Shown piece after piece: positions 11,075-24,556 of a stretch of 64,000 bases of DNA. The notes under the pieces are model-generated. The model ran no database searches. It saw only the letters and a list, made by a program, of their open reading frames with translations, and had not been told where the DNA came from. A program made the translations under genes and the position numbers. The stretch is from contig CM056742.1 of the NCBI GenBank assembly GCA_029851415.1, positions 157,919,121 to 157,983,120 of the forward strand. Reading direction: 5' to 3'. Source of the stretch: Eretmocerus hayati. Lineage: Eukaryota > Arthropoda > Insecta > Hymenoptera > Aphelinidae. Positions within the stretch are counted from its first letter, which is position 1. Each line of letters opens with the position of its first letter.

Positions 11075-13137
11075 AGATCTACACGGTGATTTTTTCATCT
11101 CATTTCCAATAAAATGCGCTATGCAGTTTTTCGTCCGTAGGACAGCGGGGCTACGGTATCTCAGCTCATTCTCTCCGTATTCGGAAGCGCTACAACATTT
11201 ATCTGAATCATTCTGCTGTTCGACCAATACTCGAGCACAGAATTGCACGAAACCCTCTTTCTGAACCTTTGATCCCTGAAAGAGATCTGTTCCCGATACT
11301 ATAAACACTTCGTGGATTTGTAATTGACACATCATACTCCTTCAGAAACACTGAGTGTCGCCCTGGTATATTTGATGAAGCTTTAACCCTTAGTTACCCA
11401 CGCAAGATTCACTAACAGTCCAACCCACGTGGTAGCCAAATGGCACACATCCCGAAAATTACCCTATTTCCGCGCTTTTCTCGTGGAAAATTCTGGTTAA
11501 AAATCACTTTCATGTACTTCAAACATTTCAGGATCAATATGAATTTTCCTACTTAGGTTTGGAAACCACATACTTCATTTAAAAATTCCAGAAAATGTCT
11601 TTCTGTCTTCTCTCTGGGTTACGGTGATGGATAATTCTCCAAATTTCGAAAATAATATATCAATTGTGGCTGAGATCGTCAAGGTGATCATTTTTATATC
11701 ACAAGTAGACTTCAAGGAAACTATTGGCACTTGGTTTGAATGAATATTCTTCAAAATGGAAATGTTGGGTTTTGTCGGTGATGAATTTTGAGTACTCATT
11801 TTGAGGATATTTAAAAAAAATTTTTTTTTCCAAATTCTGTGATTGGTCCATTTGAAAGGTGATATTGAATTATGAAATTACATGTAGGCTCCAGAACCCC
11901 AAAACATGAGCTCCGACTTGAAGATGAGATTGAAATTTCACGTGTGCCAAAAGTCTAATATGTACGTGGATCGGATTATAAATTGAACCAACGTTCTCAC
12001 GCGGCTTCCCCCTCTCCAATATATATACAAGAACCTGCTCAAACCGCTATTGGTTCGGCGTAACTCATTCCAATATTCCCTTATACATTTGAGTTTCCAC
12101 TAAAAAGAGCATAATGAGGATGAGGTTGGATGAATGTGTATTTTCCAATTGTGACTTGTCTTGTTGAACCCTGTATATTGAAGTGTAATAGAGTATTTCC
12201 CTTAGAGTCAATGATCATTTTCCAAAGTTTGCGGATTTAATGGAAGCTCTGGCTCGTTTTTCATTTGTTTGCATTGGCGGATCCTACGAATGAGGATAAG
12301 GCTCACATCCGATCCACAAAGTATGCATTGACTCTGTGTGCACGAAATTACGAGATTCTGATCAAATGAAAATCAAAGAATTTTGCATCAGCTTCAATGT
12401 CGTGTTGTGCTTCCAGAACTCGCTTGATATATTTTGCACGTATACAATTAGGATGTCTGGAATAATCCAATCGTCTGTATGGGCAGAAAGCTAGTCCCAA
12501 AAACCAATCTACACTGAAAACTTCCGGTATCACTTTGGAAACGGGAAAGGGAGAGGGAAAGAGGGGTTAGAGGATCAGAGATGGAATAGGTATGCAGAGA
12601 ATGTATTCTATGAGCCATTTTATTCTTCTATCGACGTTTTGTATGATTATACAAAAAAAGTCTAAGAGCATGTGCACGATTGGGAATCCGGGAGTTCTTT
12701 CGAATATTATACTCATTTGAAGACATTATAAACCTCGCTAAACTTGCTATATCAATAAATTATACAGGAAGTTGTGAAGCGGTCCACTCGAGACTTTTGT
12801 TGAAATGTCTTGTCACTGAAAAGAAATTGAGTAATTGCAAACATATAAAAACATCAGAAGCTAAAACTGGATGAATATTGTGTCCACAATTCCATGCAGA
12901 CCGCATTTTGGATGGACCACAAGAGTTGATATTGACATGATCAGAATAAGTTCGTTCGGTGAGCATCGAACAGATATCTTGCAACTGAAAATGTCATACA
13001 TTGAGTGGGAATTCCAATCGAAACAATCGATTCAGAATAAGCAAAGTCTCCTCAACAAAATTGGCAAAACCAATCCTGGAGGGGTGTAGAATCTCTACCC
13101 AGACAATCTAGGTGATACGTTTTCAAACAGAGTTGAC
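11075..13137. other. Non-coding spacer between the inverted arrays (right part)
   Basis: No gene, RNA gene or repeat recognised. Only short AT-rich open frames of ordinary appearance are present. Confidence 0.5.
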
Positions 13138-16100
13138 AACGGATACGATGGCCGAGCTGGCTATAAACGGATAGTCACGGGTAGACGGGTGTACACGGAT
13201 GCGACAAGGAGAATATCGAAAACGGATCCACACGGTTGCACGGGTGCGCACGGAGCCGATTAAAAACGGATCCACACGGGTAGACGGGTGTGCACGTTGC
13301 ACGGGTCCGCACGGATGCACGGGACTGCACGGCCACACACGGTTGCACGGGTCCGCACAGATAAACGGGGCACACGGGTGTGCACGGATGCGACAAGAAG
13401 AACATCTAAAACGGCTAGACACGGTTGCACGGGTCCGCACGGATGCACGGGTCTGCACGGATACAATGACCGAAACGAACCAAAGCGGATCCACATGGGG
13501 GTACACGGGTGTGCACGGATGCGACAAGAAGAACATCCAAAACGGCTAGACACGGTTGCACAGGTCCGCACGGATGCACGGGTCTGCACGGATGCAATGA
13601 CCGAAACGAACCAAAGCGGATCTACACGGGTACACGGGTGTGCACGGATGCGACAAGAAGAACATCCAAAACGGCTAGACACGGTTGCACGGGTCCGCAC
13701 GGATGCACGGGTCTGCACGGATACAATGACCGAAACGAACCAGAACGGATCCACACGGCTAAACGGGTGTGCACGGATGCGACCGGAAGAACATCCAAAA
13801 CGGCTAGACGCGGTCGCACAGGTCCGCACGGATGCACGGGTCTGCACGGATACAATGATCGAAACGAACCAAAACGGATCCACACGGGTAGACGGGTGTG
13901 CACGTTGCACGGGTCCGCACGGATGCACGGGACTGCACGGCCACACACGGTTGCACGGGTCCGCACAGATGAACGGGGCACACGGGTGTGCACGGATGCG
14001 ACAAGAAGAACATCTAAAACGGCTAGACACGGTTGCACGGGTCCGCACGGATGCACGGGTCTGCACGGATACAATGACCGAAACGAACCAAAGCGGATCC
14101 ACACGGGTACACGGGTGTGCACGGATGCGACAAGAAGAACATCCAAAACGCCGAGACACGGTTGCACGGGTCCGCACGGATGCACGGGTCTGCACGGATA
14201 CAATGACCGAAACGAACCAAAGCGGATCTACACGGGTACACGGGTGTGCACGGATGCGACAAGAAGAACATCCAAAACGGCTAGACACGGTTGCACGGGT
14301 CCGCACGGATGCACGGGTCTGCACGGATACAATGACCGAAACGAACCAGAACGGATCCACACGGCTAAACGGGTGTGCACGGATGCGACCGGAAGAACAT
14401 CCAAAACGGCTAGACGCGGTCGCACAGGTCCGCACGGATGCACGGGTCTGCACGGATACAATGATCGAAACGAACCAAAACGGATCCACACGGGTAGACG
14501 GGTGTGCACGTTGCACGGGTCCGCACGGATGCACGGGACTGCACGGCCACACACGGTTGCACGGGTCCGCACAGATGAACGGGGCACACGGGTGTGCACG
14601 GATGCGACAAGAAGAACATCTAAAACGGCTAGACACGGTTGCACGGGTCCGCACGGATGCACGGGTCTGCACGGATACAATGACCGAAACGAACCAAAGC
14701 GGATCCACACGGGTACACGGGTGTGCACGGATGCGACAAGAAGAACATCCAAAACGCCGAGACACGGTTGCACGGGTCCGCACGGATGCACGGGTCTGCA
14801 CGGATACAATGACCGAAACGAACCAAAGCGGATCTACACGGGTACACGGGTGTGCACGGATGCGACAAGAAGAACATCCAAAACGGCTAGACACGTTTGC
14901 ACGGGTCCGCACGGATGCACGGGTCTGCACGGATACAATGACCGAAACGAACCAGAACGGATCCACACGGCTAAACGGGTGTGCACGGATGCGACCGGAA
15001 GAACATCCAAAACGGCTAGACGCGGTCGCACGGGTCCGCACGGATGCACGGGTCTGCACGGATACAATGACCGAAACGATCCAAAACGGATCCACACGGG
15101 TAGACGGGTGTGCACGTTGCACGGCACCGCACGGATGCACGGGACTGCACGGCCACACACGGTTGCACGGGTCCGCACAGATGAACGGGGCCTACGGGTG
15201 TGCGAGGATGCGACAAGAAGAACATACAAAACGGCTAGACACGGTCGCACGGGTCCGCACGGATGCACGGGTCTGCACGGATACAATGACCGAAACGAAC
15301 CAAAACGGATCCACACGGGTAGACGGGTGTGCACGTTGCACGGGTCCGCACGGATGCACGGGACTGCACGGTCACACACGGTTGCACGGGTCCGCACAGA
15401 TGAACGGGGCACACGGGTGTGCACGGATGCGACAAGAAGAACATCTAAAACGGCTAGACACGGTTGCACGGGTCCGCACGGATGCACGGGTCTGCACGGA
15501 TACAATGACCGAAACGAACCAAAGCGGATCCACACGGGTACACGGGTGTGCACGGATGCGACAAGAAGAACATCCAGAACGGCTAGACACGGTTGCGCGG
15601 GTCCGCACGGATGCACGGGTCTGCACGGATACAATGACCGAAACGAACCAAAGCGGATCCACACGGGTACACGGGTGTGCACGGATGCGACAAGAAGAAC
15701 ATCCAAAATGGCTAGACACGGTTGCACGGGTCCGCACGGATGCACGGGTCTGCACGGATACAACGACCGAAACGAACCAGAACGGATCCACACGGCTAAA
15801 CGGGTGTGCACGTTGCACGGGTCCGCACGGATGCACGGGTCTGCACGGATACAATGACCGAAACGAACCAAAACGGATCCACACGGGTAGACGGGTGTGC
15901 ACGTTGCACGGGTCCGCACGGATGCACGGGACTGCACGGCCACACACGGTTGCACGGGTCCGCACAGATGAACGGGGCACACGGGTGTGCACGGATGCGA
16001 CAAGAAGAACATCTAAAACGGCTAGACACGGTTGCACGGGTCCGCACGGATGCACGGGTCTGCACGGATACAATGACCGAAACGAACTAAAACGGATCCA

Positions 16101-19100
16101 CATGGGTAGACGGGTGTGCACGTTGCACGGCACCGCACGGATGCACGGGACTGCACGGCCACACACGGTTGCACGGGTCCGCACAGATGAACGGGGCACA
16201 CGGGTGTGTACGGATGCGACGGGAAGAACATCCAAAACGGCTAGACGCGGTCGCTCGGGTCCGCACGGATGCACGGGTCTGCTGGGATACAATGACCGAA
16301 ACGAACCAAAACGGATCCACACGGGTAGACGGGTGTGCACGTTGCACGGCACCGCACGGATGCACGGGACTGCACGGCCACACACGGTTGCACGGGTCCG
16401 CACAGATGAACGGGGCACACGGGTTTGCACGGATGCGACAAGAAGAACATACAAAACGGCTAGACACGGTCGCACGGGTCCGCACGGATGCACGGGTCTG
16501 CACGGATACAATGACCGAAACGAACCAAAACGGATCCACACGGGTAGACGGGTGTGCACGTTGCACGGGTCCGCACGGATGCACGGGACTGCACGGCCAC
16601 ACACGGTTGCACGGGTCCGCACAGATGAACGGGGCACACGGGTGTGCGCGGATGCGACAAGAAGAACATCTAAAACGGCTAGACACGGTCGCACGGGTCT
16701 GCACGGATACAATGACCGAAACTAACCAAAGCGGATCCACACGGGTACACGGGTGTGCACGGATGCGACAAGAAGAACATCCAAAACGGCTAGACACGGT
16801 TGCACGGGTCCGCACGGATGCACGGGTCTGCACGGATACAATGACCGAAACGAACCAAAGCGGATCTACACGGGTACACGGGTGTGCACGGATGCGACGG
16901 GAAGAACATCCAAAACGGCTATACACGGTTGCACGGGTCCGCACGGATGCACGGGTCTGCACGGATACAATGACCGAAACGAACCAAAACGGATCCACAC
17001 GGGTAGACGGGTGTCCACGTTGCACGGGTCCGCACGGATGCACGGGACTGCACGGATACAATGACCGAAACGAACTAAAACGGATCCACACGGGTAGACG
17101 GGTGTGCACGTTGCACGGCACCGCACGGATGCACGGGACTGCACGGCCACACACGGTTGCACGGGTCCGCACAGATGAACGGGGCACACGGGTGTGTACG
17201 GATGCGACGGGAAGAACATCCAAAACGGCTAGACGCGGTCGCTCGGGTCCGCACGGATGCACGGGTCTGCTGGGATACAATGACCGAAACGAACCAAAAC
17301 GGATCCACACGGGTAGACGGGTGTGCACGTTGCACGGCACCGCACGGATGCACGGGACTGCACGGCCACACACGGTTGCACGGGTCCGCACAGATGAACG
17401 GGGCACACGGGTGTGCGCGGATGCGACAAGAAGAACATCTAAAACGGCTACACACGGTCGCACGGATCTGCACGGATACAATGACCGAAACTAACCAAAG
17501 CGGATCCACACGGGTACACGGGTGTGCACGGATGCGACAAGAAGAACATCCAAAACGGCTAGACACGGTTGCACGGGTCCGCACGGATGCACGGGTCTGC
17601 ACGGATACAATGACCGAAACGAACCAAAGCGGATCTACACGGGTACACGGGTGTGGACGGATGCGACAGAAAGAACATCCAAAACGGCTAGACACGGTTG
17701 GACGGGTCCGCACGGATGCACGGGTCTGCACGGATACAATGACCGAAACGAACCAGAACGGATCCACACGGCTAAACGGGTGTGCACGGATGCGACGGGA
17801 AGAACATCCAAAACGGCTAGACACGGTCGCACGGGACCGCACGGATGCACGGGTCTGCACAGATACAATGACCGAAACAAACCAAGACGGATCCACACGG
17901 GTAGACGGATGTGCACGTTGCACGGGTCCGCACGGATGCACGGGACTGCACGGCCACACACGGTTGCACGGGTCCGCACAGATGAACGGGGCACACGGGT
18001 GTGCACGGATGCGACAAGAAGAACATCTAAAACGGCTAGACACGGTTGCACGGGTCCGCACGGATGCACGGGTCTGCACGGATACAATGACCGAAATTAA
18101 CCAAAACGGATCCACACGGGTACACGGGTGTGCACGGATGCGACGGGAAGAACATCCAAAACGGCTATACACGGTTGCACGGGTCCGCACGGATGCACGG
18201 GTCTGCACGGATACAATGACCGAAACGTACCAAAACGGATCCACACGGGTAGACGGGTGTCCACGTTGCACGGGTCCGCACGGATGCACGGGACTGCACG
18301 GCCACACACGGTTGCACGGGTCCGCACGGATGCACGGGTCTGCACGGATACAATGACCGAAACGAACCAAAACGGATCCACACGGGTAGACGGGTGTCCA
18401 CGTTGCACGGGTCCGCACGGATGCACGGGACTGCACGGCCACACACGGTTGCACGGGTCCGCACAGATGAACGGGGCACACGGGTGTGCACGGATGCGAC
18501 AAGAAGAACATCTAAAACGGCTAGACACGGTTGCACGGGTCCGCACGGATGCACGGTTCTGCACGGATACAATGACCGAAATTAACCAAAACGGATCCAC
18601 ACGGGTACACGGGTGTGCACGGATGCGACGGGAAGAACATCCAAAACGGCTAGACACGGTTGCACGGGTCCGCACGGATGCACGGGTCTGCACGGATACA
18701 ATGACCGAAACGAACCAAAACGGATCCACACGGGTAGACGGGTGTGCACGTTGCACGGGTCCGCACGGATGCACGGGACTGCACGGCCACACACGGTTGC
18801 ACGGGTCCGCACAGATGAACGGGGCACACGGGTGTGCACGGATGCGACAAGAAGAACATCTAAAACGGCTAGACACGGTTGCACGGGTCCGCACGGATGC
18901 ACGGGTCTGCACGGATACAATGACCGAAATTAACCAAAACGGATCCACACGGGTACACGGGTGTGCACGGATGCGACGGGAAGAACATCCAAAACGGCTA
19001 GACACGGTTGCACGGGTCCGCACGGATGCACGGGTCTGCACGGATACAATGACCGAAACGAACCAAAACGGATCCACACGGGTAGACGGGTGTGCACGTT

Positions 19101-19464
19101 GCACGGGTCCGCACGGATGCACGGGACTGCACGGCCACACACGGTTGCACGGGTCCGCACAGATGAACGGGGCACACGGGTGTGCACGGATGCGACAAGA
19201 AGAACATCTAAAACGGCTAGACACGGTTGCACGGGTCCGCACGGATGCACGGGTCTGCACGGATACAATGACCGAAATTAACCACAACGGATCCACACGG
19301 GTACACGGGTGTGCACGGATGCGACGGGAAGAACATCCAAAACGGCTAGACACGGTTGCACGGGTCCGCACGGATGCACGGGTCTGCACGGATACAACGA
19401 CCGAAACGAACCAAAACGGATCCACACGGGTAGACGGGTGTGCACGGATGCGACAAGAACGGGT
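13138..19464 (-). repeat. Satellite array 2: inverted relative of array 1, with higher-order repeats
   Basis: Read on the minus strand this is the same family as array 1. Read on the plus strand, subunit A (55 bp) starts AAAACGGATCCACACGGGTA and ends GAAGAACATCC. Subunit B' (74 bp) starts AAAACGGCTAGACACGGTTG and ends with CAATGACCGAAACGAACC. A+B' gives 129 bp. A 90-bp insert (containing CACGTTGCACGG, CACGGCCACACACGG and GATGAACGGGGCACACGGG) makes a 219-bp variant. The CAATGA marker recurs at 13465, 13596, 13725, 13854, 14073, 14202, 14331 and 14460. A 606-bp higher-order unit (219+129+129+129) repeats at 13854, 14460 and 15066. A 348-bp unit (219+129) repeats near the right end at 18571, 18919 and 19267. 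A 988-bp displacement links about 16080-16450 to 17068-17438. Frames of up to 1145 codons run through it on both strands; I do not call them genes. Confidence 0.92.
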
Positions 19465-19612
19465 AGACGGGTACCCACGGACAGAGCTTGCAAGCTCACG
19501 GAAGTCAACGGATGTACTCTATCATCTTAGTTTAATGTTCTTACGGACGCGCACGGAGGGTATATTTTCTACACGGACATACACGGAATACGACTGCGAA
19601 TAACCACTCCCT
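19465..19612 (-). repeat. Head (outer edge) of satellite array 2
   Basis: Reverse-complemented, this matches the array 1 head in the same order: TTCGCAGTCGT, TTCCGTGTATGTCCGTGTAG, TCCGTGCGCGTCCGT, then GCTTGCAAGC (19486-19495), then CCCGTCTACCCG leading into the array. The array 1 head carries extra bases between the second and third motifs. Similarity fades at about 19605. Confidence 0.75.
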
Positions 19613-19925
19613 TCTCGAAAGCATCGAATTCGGAGTGCAGCTACGTTCGCATTGGTGAGATCTAATGTCCATATCTTCAGAGTCGAGAGCTATCGACCAC
19701 TGCTAAGATGTCACATTCGACCATCTTGGATTGTTTCTTGTGTCGGCATGGAGACTATAAAAAGGTTACTATAGCCTCCACGTGTGTCGGTATCACAGGT
19801 CGCGACCTCGCGGACGTAAACCAAACAAGTATGTCTGGTTGCCTGTTTTCAGGATCATTCGATAATGGTTCGAATTAGTAGTTGATAGACGATTTTATTA
19901 TTTCAAGCAGTCTTATTACGAGCTG

Positions 19926-19936
19926 CCCCCCCCCCC
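19926..19936. repeat. Poly-C tract
   Basis: A run of 11 C after GCTG. Similar long C-runs occur at 4220, 21548 and 35891. Confidence 0.9.
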
Positions 19937-20015
19937 TCCATTAATTGTGATAGATATATGGGCTATTCCGCAAAAACTATTGAAATGTTTTGAGCTGACA
20001 TTCTCGAACGATGTA

Positions 20016-20620
20016 AGATAAGTTCAATCCAAGAATTGTATCATCAGCTCCCATCAAAAATAAAAGCTATAGAAAGGAATCTAAATGGTGAGTTGATGAA
20101 GTCTGTTGAAGTTGGCTATTGGATGTGTGGGTTTTTCAATCCAATGAAAAATCCATACCTTATTCCAATGTTCATCATGTAGAATTGAGATGAAAGCCAT
20201 CAGTGTGAATTTGGTAGAAGTATGTAGTGGTTCAGATGAGCTTTGATTTAATATCATGACATGCTAATTCCTGAGAGTTATAATAATTGCGAATTATTCG
20301 CCATGTATTCGAGGATTGAGAATCTCATCGGTGTTCCGGGAAAAAGTATATTCCATATAAATGAATAAGTTCAATCCAAAAACTGATTCATCAGCTCCCT
20401 TAAAAAATAAAAGCTATATCTCTTCACGTCTTGCTGAGTAAAAATGAGAGCATGAAGATAATCCTAAAAGAAATTATGTGGATATTGTGGAAGCTTACAA
20501 CAGAGTTGTAAATTTGAGGAGTTTTTGATCCTATGGAATGCCTACAACTTCCAGTGTTCATTGTATTGAAGGAGTGAGGAATATTGAGAGCACTTGGTGG
20601 AGAATCGGTCATGATTACGG
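20016..20620. repeat. Diverged direct duplication
   Basis: TAAGTTCAATCCAAGAATTG with CATCAGCTCCC and AATAAAAGCTATA at about 20028-20070 recurs as AAGTTCAATCCAAAAACTG with CATCAGCTCCC and AATAAAAGCTATA at about 20367-20416. Weaker similarity follows in each (CCAATGTTCAT versus CCAGTGTTCAT). It looks like an old tandem duplication of roughly 340 bp. Nothing coding is seen. Confidence 0.45.
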
Positions 20621-23600
20621 TTTAGATTTGTTTTGGAAAAATCACATGTCGTGTTCTTATCTGAGAGTCATGAGAGCATTGTATTATGATGACAATAACA
20701 GTTACCAATCATTCGGAATCAATTTGTGAAACGAGAAGCACATCGTTGTTTTGGCAAAATCAATGTTCTATCAGTGAATTCAAAAATCGAGAGATTGACA
20801 TTTTTGTTTTCGTGGTGGGGCTGTGAATCGATATATAATTCCAGTGATAAGCTATCAATTATGTCTGGGATGCATATTCTTAGAACATCAGAATATCCTT
20901 GCATTCAAAAAATTACCGATCATAACGAAGACGATCCGCGCGCTTGCGCGCGGTGAATACCTAGTCGTGTTACATATTGGGCATATATCTCGAATAAAAT
21001 ACCCAATCTGTGACACTTCACACATCCCGTTCACACTGAAAAATCGTAAGCATCAACCAACCAATTTGAAAAGTCAGAAGGCCGGAACTGATTAGACCCA
21101 GATGAGCAGTCATCCATCCGAGTACTAACCACGCCTATTGTTGCTTATCTTCGATGATTAGGAGAACTGACACTCATTGTCAGCGACCCTACCAATGCGT
21201 CGGTACCAGAATTTTCAAGGGAATCCATTTGGTTTTTTGTTGAATTTCGTTGAGTCCTATTTGATGACCCATTTCATGACGAAATTCCACTCTAAATATC
21301 ATAATCATAAAAATCATAAAAATGAAAATCACATTATGACGATTATGATTTTTTGAGTGGGATTTCGTTATGAAATTCTTCATCGGATAGAATTTAACGA
21401 AATTCGACGAAGATGGATTTCATGATTAAAACCCTGGTCGGTACAAGGGAAAACCTGATACAATTTTTGCAAATATTGTCTCCAAAACACTGAACCTTCA
21501 ATTATATTCTCCTACAAGATATTTGGGTTTACGATTTTTCAGATCCTCCCCCCCCCCCCCCAATTTCATTTTGACTCATATCTGAACAGAAAATCCAAAT
21601 TGAAAATAATTTCACTTTCGCATTGAGGAAACACTTCAAGGAGTCTCGAAATATGATATGATTCACTTTGATGTTTGTACTTTTTGTTCTTTTCAAACTC
21701 TCTATTGAGTTCAGAAAATAAATACAGATCATTTGATGTAATAAAAATCCAGCAAAAACTCAAAGGCTATAAAATACACAACAGAATCTTCTATCACGTC
21801 ATCTATTCAGTGCAGGTCTCTAGATAGTTACTCGCGTGATCGACGTGCCGTCCCTTAACGCCTCAAAAGATATGACAGTATTTTACGATACAACTCTGTA
21901 ATACACATATCACACGCCATGCACACACAATAACGTTGAATCTTCTTCGAAGGCCTAGATCAAGAGGAAGCCTTTGCAATGTCGTCGTAGGAGACTCTGG
22001 AAATTTCATGTGTATACCTTGATAGCCGACGTAAAGTACGCTCTGCCAACTTAACGACCGATGCGTGAGTTTACGAAAGGACGATCAAACGCGTCTGGAA
22101 TTTATCGATATAAACATCGTATAGGTAGCAAAATGCGTGCTGCAATTTCACACCAAAGAGATATTGAGCCTTTAAATTTCATCCAGTGTAGCTTTGATGT
22201 GTTAAAAATGCATTTTTCAAAATTATCATTGCATGAAAATATTTCATCAACCCGAAAGCAATTTTTCCTCGGTTTTAATGGATTTTATCACGTCCTCAAA
22301 GCTTTGCATATGGCATTTTATTAAATTTAATATGATTTCAGACCGACTACACACAGTCGAGGTACTTTTACAATTGCAACCACTCGTCATCCGATTCATG
22401 CCACTCCAAAAATTTCGTGAAAACATGTGGCTTTCCAGCGTCATGTTACTCGTCAAAAATAATAAAATGAGCAAACCACGAACTCGTTCACGCGCACAAC
22501 AACGATCTTTCCCAGCATCAAATATAATAAATCCGAACCTCGTAAAATTTGTTAATCATGTCATATGCAGGCATCATTGCTGCTCAGCATCAGCAGAAGT
22601 TCAATTTACAGTGTCGGGTCTCACTACTTTCGTACTTTTGCACCGGTCCACAAAATTACCACGTATACGTCTAAGTTACATAACGTAGACACACGTGTAT
22701 TACACGATCATGTGTGTGAGGAACGGATGCAACGCGAGGGTGGCAGAAGATAGAGAGAGAGAGAGATATTCTGAGAGTCATAAATCTCACGCTCCCGCTT
22801 TCCTCGCTGAAAATTAGTTGTGCACCATGGTTTGGATACCATACCAACATCAGACTGGAGCGGCTTAACATTTTAATTACGAGCTGTATGGGATATAGGT
22901 AGTATACCTACAGTCTCTCAAATTCATCCCTGTTATATTCTATAGAGATACTACCATAGGTATGAATGTATGTATGTACCTAAACACTGTAGTGTGCCTG
23001 GCCCTATCTGTGGGAAATATCCAAATCGTAGAGGATGGACGTGACAACGCTACTCTATATTTTTCAGAGTACAGAGTATGTATGTTACATATGAGCTTGA
23101 AAGTAACCACATAGGTACCAAACCCACATATCAGTGAATTTTTACGATTTAGCTTGTAGATGTGTGTGGTGAGACTATGTATTCTGTTACTGCCCTCATA
23201 TTTGCCCAAAATGTCTGGCCACGAGTTGGTTTTAGTGCGCGTTACTGTCCCTCTCTCTATCTTTCTCTGTGTTGGTACTCTGCTATAATCCTGAGCCAAC
23301 TGAATTTTCTTTCTCATAGCCCAGGGTTTATTTTGGTCGGGTCACTTTGATATTCCACGTGAGTCTCGAAGCGAGATTATCCGGCACAAGGTGAACTGTG
23401 GAGTTTTGGAAAATCGATATGAACATTTTTCAGACCCTAATAAGATCCTGTCGAGCGTAAACATGCACCAGCTGGCTTTTATGACTAAATTTCATGCAGT
23501 CTCCGAAGCACCAGAATACATACACTGTTTTTGATGTCTACTTTTTCATGTGATTTGAATTTGCTTTCGATAATGGAATATGATGTTGTGAGAGGACTTT

Positions 23601-24556
23601 TACGCATTTTGTTGAAGGAATGGTGAAATTTTCATTTCAGTCTAGGTCTCAACAGACAATAAGTAATTTAACTAGACTAATTTCATGGCTTGACATAATA
23701 AGATCCATTATTTTGTATATTGGCATCTCAGGACTGAATGGTATAGGTCTATTCGTGACTCTTGAAAAATTGATCTGGTATTTCAGTGTTTTTCATCGAT
23801 CATGACTGTCTCAAGAAACTCCAGTGGTATCATACATCGGATTGCGGAAGAAATATTCAGAAAAATTATCACTGATAGAAACAGTCTCCAGAATACCAAA
23901 GCAAATTTTTGAAGACCTCACATGAATTTTCACCGTTTTGGCCCGAAGCTGCTCACGGGTGGAATGTGAATCATATTTAGCTTCGATGATGAAAAATGAT
24001 CAGAAGCACTATTCAGGTTAGCTCAATCATAACTATCTATAACGCATGAGGAGCCTTCCTTCAGGAAAATAGCGATGTTTCAGACTATCCGGGATTGAAT
24101 GAGTCAGAGGCTTATCTTCATCGATTATTTGTGTTCCAAAAGTAAGAACTCACCCAGTGAAAGAAAATTTCTGATCTCGAAACTTATTCACGAATCATTC
24201 TAAAATGAGTTCATTTCGATTCACAAGGAATCCTTCTTATCGTTTTTGAGTCCACAGATTTGAATCCACTAAAAATACTCTCACACAAATTTCATCTGCA
24301 AATACATGAATGGCACATCTGAGTGATGAGGTGAGTGGTCATTGGGTTCGCCGACATTCCACTGCCCAATTCAAAATTTGGAAGCTAAAGATGAAATCTT
24401 TCCACGATGGCAGCCTGTAGTCAGCAATCTCGATGGAGTCTCACTCTATTGTTCGATATCCAAAGTGATGGTTGCTCATTGTCATTGCTCCGGAACAATT
24501 AGAAATTTCGACAGAATATTGGTAGTTTTCCGTCTTCCTTGAACTCCAATATGATT
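20621..24556. other. Non-coding stretch; poly-C tract at 21548-21561
   Basis: A run of 14 C at 21548-21561 and a short ATCATAAAA-type microsatellite near 21298-21325 are the only notable items. The open frames, the longest being 151 codons at 22233-22688 (+), show no recognisable domain. Confidence 0.5.

Larger units (their letters stand above)
5936..19612. mobile_element. Candidate giant foldback structure (13.7 kb) with tandem-repeat arms
   Basis: Array 1 (head outward, left) and array 2 (head outward, right) form inverted arms around a 5.4-kb spacer. Known Foldback/Galileo elements of Drosophila have long terminal inverted repeats built of tandem repeats, which this resembles. I see no transposase in the spacer and no clear target duplication at the two edges. 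Two independent insertions of a satellite-bearing element in opposite orientation would explain the data equally well. Confidence 0.4.

Noticed and set aside
10925..11335. 136-codon minus-strand frame as a gene
   Set aside because: It overlaps the right arm of the palindrome and has no recognisable content or start context.
13288..16725. 1145-codon frame and other long frames in array 2 as genes
   Set aside because: Several phases on both strands are open over the same bases, none with a domain or a defined start, so composition is the simpler explanation.
13138..19612. CRISPR-like array
   Set aside because: The repeats are directly tandem without unique spacers, and the exon, introns and transposons show eukaryotic DNA.
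22233..22688. 151-codon plus-strand frame as a gene
   Set aside because: No domain, ordinary AT-rich codon content, and no splice or promoter support.
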